Source: an uncultured Saprospiraceae bacterium (lineage in GTDB: Bacteria; Bacteroidota; Bacteroidia; Chitinophagales; Saprospiraceae). Taken from it: 64,000 nt of DNA. Positions 61,549-64,000 of this stretch are shown piece after piece; positions within the stretch are counted from its first letter, which is position 1, and each line of letters begins with the position of its first letter. The stretch is from positions 1-64,000 of the forward strand of contig CALBEE010000001.1 of the NCBI GenBank assembly GCA_937927575.1, read 5' to 3'. A program made the translations under genes and the position numbers. The notes under the pieces were generated by a model. It saw only the letters and a program-made list of their open reading frames with translations, was not told where the DNA came from and searched no databases.

Positions 61549-63588
61549 TTAATTCTTGGAAGTAAATGTTGAGTTGTCTTTACCTACTCCATCGATTACT
61601 ACTTTTTTCCATCCCTTAGGTATTTTAACAGTGTTTTGTATGATTCCCTTATCTGTAATTTCGAGTCCTCCAAAACCAGATAGTACTGCTTGTAACATAC
61701 CGCCAGCACCTGTGGCGAAGTATGGATTAGTACCGCCAGCCGTTTCGGAAATTACACCGAAAGGAGGAACCTCATTATTCTTGTAGCTTGATAAGAAAAT
61801 GTCTTCAGCTAATTGGTATTTGCCTAATTTATTATAAAGTATGGAAAGTATAGCCGAGCCCATTGCTGGTCCATTAGGAGATAGTCTTGGTGTGTAATAA
61901 TCAAGATCTTTGAGAATTTGTTTTTCGTCATCTATAATGTCAAGTGGGTAGGCTAGCAGGTTGACATCAGCTTGTTTTATCTCTACACCCGTATAGGTTT
62001 TATTTTCTTTAGTAGTGCCATCTGGAAATTTTAGAATCGGAATATTATCCGCTACATGTTGCCAATCAGGATCAGGAGTAATACCCAGTTCTTTAGCGGC
62101 CGAAATCGCATTGTGCAAACTAGTAATGGCCATACCATTAGTGAAAGCATTATTATCAATATTTTCTTCCCATTCATTGGCACCGATTATATTATCGATA
62201 TTATATTGATTGGGTCCAACTCGGTCGACTCTACTCGTCCAAAATTTAGCCACTTCTTTAAGCACAGGCCAACCGCGAGTTTCGAGCCATTCTCGATCTT
62301 GAGTCACTTGAAAATATTTCCAATGTGCCCAACCTATGCAACCCGTGATATGATGTTGGAATGGTCCAGTAAGTGCCCAAACAGGAGTATCTTCTGAACC
62401 ATCATTAGCAGATTCCCAAGGGAACATGGCGCCATCATATCCATGTGCAAAAGCGTTTTGTTTGGCAGCCTCTAATCTTTCAAATCTATATTCCAGAAGA
62501 GATCTAGCCATTTCGGGTTGCAACATTAGTAAAGGTGGGTACATCCATAATTCCGTATCCCAAAATACATGTCCATTATAACCCAATCCAGATAATCCCA
62601 TGGGAGATAATGAGTAGGAAGTCCCTTCTCTAGCGAATGAATAAAGATGATAAAGTGCGAAGCGTATGTCTCTTGTAATATCAGAATTTCCCTCTACAGT
62701 AATATTACCCTCATCCCATAGCTTTGACCAGGCTTGGTTATGTTTTTTCTGAAGTCTTTCTTTTCCTTCCATCATGGCAAAAATACTGAGTCGCTCTGCT
62801 TCATTGTGAGGGTCTTCGTATTGTTCGGAAGAGACTGTGCTTGATACGATGCTAAATTCATAAGTTTCACCGGCTTTCAATGAGTTATGGAACTTAGCGA
62901 GGTGCATATTATAATCCCAGTCTTCATGTATTAAGTTCGGTTCTTCTCCATGCTTTTCACCAAAAACAAAACTGTTACTTGCCGCTACTTTTAATCTACC
63001 AGAGGGACTTAAACCTACAGATGTTAGTAAAGGTATTTTAACATGAGGTCTATCTATTTCGGAGTAATAGTTGCGTACATCTTGTAGATGATTTGGCGCT
63101 TCGATTACAGACATCGGAGTGATTACAATATCTTTTTTTGCCTTGATAGTGATAGTAGTAAGTGCTGTATACGGTAGATGTCTCAATGACATCATTTCAC
63201 TTCTGATCTCTGCTTTATCTTGAACATCGAATGTGGTAACTAAGGAAGCAGATTTCATGTTGAGTGTCTGTTCGTAATTTGATATGTTTTCGCCACTTAT
63301 TCTATGACCATCGATATCTAAATTCATATTCACATGATTGAAGGTCTTGAGAATATTAGACACTCTACCGCGCTGATAATAATCATATGCACCATTAAGT
63401 ACTACGTCTTTTACTTTAAGCGGTTCTGCGGAAGATACTATTCCTACTACACCGTTAGCTATGGTTACACCGTAATAATTATTAGGATCAATTTTTTTTG
63501 CAGCTACGGACCAATCGTCTTGTGCATTAAGTATCACATAAGTACAGAGTGATAACAATAAAGTCAATGAGGATATGCGAAGAATCAT
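61549..63588 (-). CDS. Periplasmic GH65-family hydrolase
   Basis: A 679-residue exported enzyme (signal peptide ending LNAQ). The GH65 (alpha/alpha)6 domain starts around residue 300 and carries GYNGHVFWDTELWMYPPLL and the catalytic region IIGANEWEENIDNNAFTNG, where E472 matches the general acid. The N-terminal beta-sandwich (25-270) is also typical. GH65 contains phosphorylases and hydrolases of trehalose, maltose, kojibiose and related alpha-glucosides; a periplasmic site without Pi supply suggests hydrolysis, for example acid-trehalase-like. It precedes the MFS and trehalase genes in the operon. Confidence 0.85.
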   Translation of the reverse strand: MILRISSLTLLLSLCTYVILNAQDDWSVAAKKIDPNNYYGVTIANGVVGIVSSAEPLKVKDVVLNGAYDYYQRGRVSNILKTFNHVNMNLDIDGHRISGENISNYEQTLNMKSASLVTTFDVQDKAEIRSEMMSLRHLPYTALTTITIKAKKDIVITPMSVIEAPNHLQDVRNYYSEIDRPHVKIPLLTSVGLSPSGRLKVAASNSFVFGEKHGEEPNLIHEDWDYNMHLAKFHNSLKAGETYEFSIVSSTVSSEQYEDPHNEAERLSIFAMMEGKERLQKKHNQAWSKLWDEGNITVEGNSDITRDIRFALYHLYSFAREGTSYSLSPMGLSGLGYNGHVFWDTELWMYPPLLMLQPEMARSLLEYRFERLEAAKQNAFAHGYDGAMFPWESANDGSEDTPVWALTGPFQHHITGCIGWAHWKYFQVTQDREWLETRGWPVLKEVAKFWTSRVDRVGPNQYNIDNIIGANEWEENIDNNAFTNGMAITSLHNAISAAKELGITPDPDWQHVADNIPILKFPDGTTKENKTYTGVEIKQADVNLLAYPLDIIDDEKQILKDLDYYTPRLSPNGPAMGSAILSILYNKLGKYQLAEDIFLSSYKNNEVPPFGVISETAGGTNPYFATGAGGMLQAVLSGFGGLEITDKGIIQNTVKIPKGWKKVVIDGVGKDNSTFTSKN

Positions 63589-63619
63589 AATAGATATATT
63601 TACTTATGTAAGCCAATGA

Positions 63620-64000
63620 TCATTCTACAAGATAATGAAAATCATTGTTGCATACGATTAATAATTTATTATTCAGGCTTACTATTTTTCTTCCATCGAT
63701 TCCATTAGGAATTGGAAGTTTTTCAATTTTCTGAAATGTATTTGAGTCTGAATTATATTCACTAAGTCTCCTTCCAGAGTTAGCTAGTGAAGGACCTAAT
63801 GCTGCTACTGTATGAGAATTATTTCCAACGTAATACACTATTTCATTCTCAGAATATATATCATTGATTGGGCTCATCTGGTCTTCTTGACTCATAGGGT
63901 AGGCCTTGTATTTTCCACCTTCGTTGATAAAGATCGTTGAGGCTAATGTACTTACGATTTTAGTTTCGATGGTTTTTTGATCTGCGTCACTGATGAGATC
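63620..64000 (-). CDS. C-terminal part of a VCBS/FG-GAP-like repeat protein (cut by window edge)
   Basis: The minus strand stays open from the right edge to the stop at 63620, giving the last 126 residues (DLISDADQKTIETKIVSTLA at the edge). The pattern of INEGGKYKAYP, NEIVYYVGNNSHTVAALGPS, LPIPNGIDGRKIVSLNNKL and LLIVCNND matches the final blades of secreted beta-propeller proteins with FG-GAP or ASPIC/UnbV-type repeats. The start lies outside the window. It ends 31 bases before the GH65 gene and belongs to the same operon. Confidence 0.7.
   Translation of the reverse strand, partial: DLISDADQKTIETKIVSTLASTIFINEGGKYKAYPMSQEDQMSPINDIYSENEIVYYVGNNSHTVAALGPSLANSGRRLSEYNSDSNTFQKIEKLPIPNGIDGRKIVSLNNKLLIVCNNDFHYLVE

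Noticed and set aside
1-64000. tRNA, rRNA, CRISPR array, prophage or insertion sequence
   Set aside because: Reading the intergenic regions by eye gave no cloverleaf with a GTTCGA-type T-loop, no regular repeat-spacer array, and no transposase or phage gene. A tRNAscan or CRISPR-detection run would be the decisive test.

Overview
The window is about 64 kb of low-GC DNA from a member of the Bacteroidota, possibly a Saprospiria-like or other free-living aquatic lineage; the exact family cannot be fixed from the sequence alone. The grounds are a TonB-dependent receptor with a carboxypeptidase-regulatory-like N-terminus, a subtilase with a C-terminal type IX secretion sorting domain, many small outer-membrane beta-barrels with signal peptides ending in AQ or GQ, DUF5689 and DUF2911 proteins, promoter boxes of the TAnnTTTG type, and weak Shine-Dalgarno sequences. 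No rRNA, tRNA, CRISPR array, prophage or transposase gene is visible.

Layout. 0-8.4 kb: housekeeping and envelope genes (a truncated secreted protein, a small membrane protein, a beta-barrel, the GTPase EngB, a PlsB-like acyltransferase, a DEDDh exonuclease, a large secreted lysine-rich protein, a long-form GAPDH), followed by two structured 53-bp direct repeats. 8.7-14.9 kb: a secreted endonuclease/exonuclease/phosphatase divergent from a TonB receptor and a triple-DUF5689 lipoprotein, plausibly a nutrient-uptake locus. 15-21 kb: a MarR regulator with a 2-keto-4-pentenoate hydratase-like enzyme, RluF coupled to QueD, a YdeI-like protein and a DUF2911 protein. 20.8-31 kb: a DUF3179 lipoprotein with a beta-barrel, a T9SS subtilase, a PIG-L deacetylase / 30-residue membrane peptide / sodium:solute symporter operon, an NqrM-like protein and MazG. 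30.7-36.8 kb: three beta-barrels plus an MMPL/RND exporter with a LolA-like protein. 36.9-37.3 kb: two tandem, structurally related small-RNA-like units, each with its own terminator. 37.6-48.5 kb: a di-haem peroxidase / MbnP pair, an exonuclease, ApbE, class I fructose-1,6-bisphosphatase, an OmpA protein and a membrane-anchored helix-hairpin-helix protein.

48.8-64 kb is a carbohydrate-use region, apparently for sucrose, fructosides and trehalose-like alpha-glucosides. A minus-strand arm encodes a sodium/sugar symporter, a GH100-like glycosidase, a fusion of a uridine-kinase-like P-loop domain to a GH13 alpha-glucosidase, and a GNAT enzyme. A divergent plus-strand arm encodes a sugar-porter MFS, a PfkB fructokinase and a GH32 lipoprotein. 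A convergent minus-strand arm encodes the C-terminal end of a VCBS/FG-GAP-like protein, a periplasmic GH65 enzyme, an MFS transporter and a cytoplasmic GH37 trehalase. Together these would cleave di- and oligosaccharides in the periplasm or at the surface, import the products or intact disaccharides, and finish hydrolysis and phosphorylation in the cytoplasm.

The most unusual items are the tandem RNA units at 36.95-37.27 kb (identical 22-nt core, a hairpin with a compensatory base-pair change, identical spacing, two terminators), the kinase-GH13 fusion, the 30-residue membrane peptide embedded in the PIG-L/symporter operon, the MbnP protein with a single tryptophan, and the subtilase with Glu at the catalytic Asp position.
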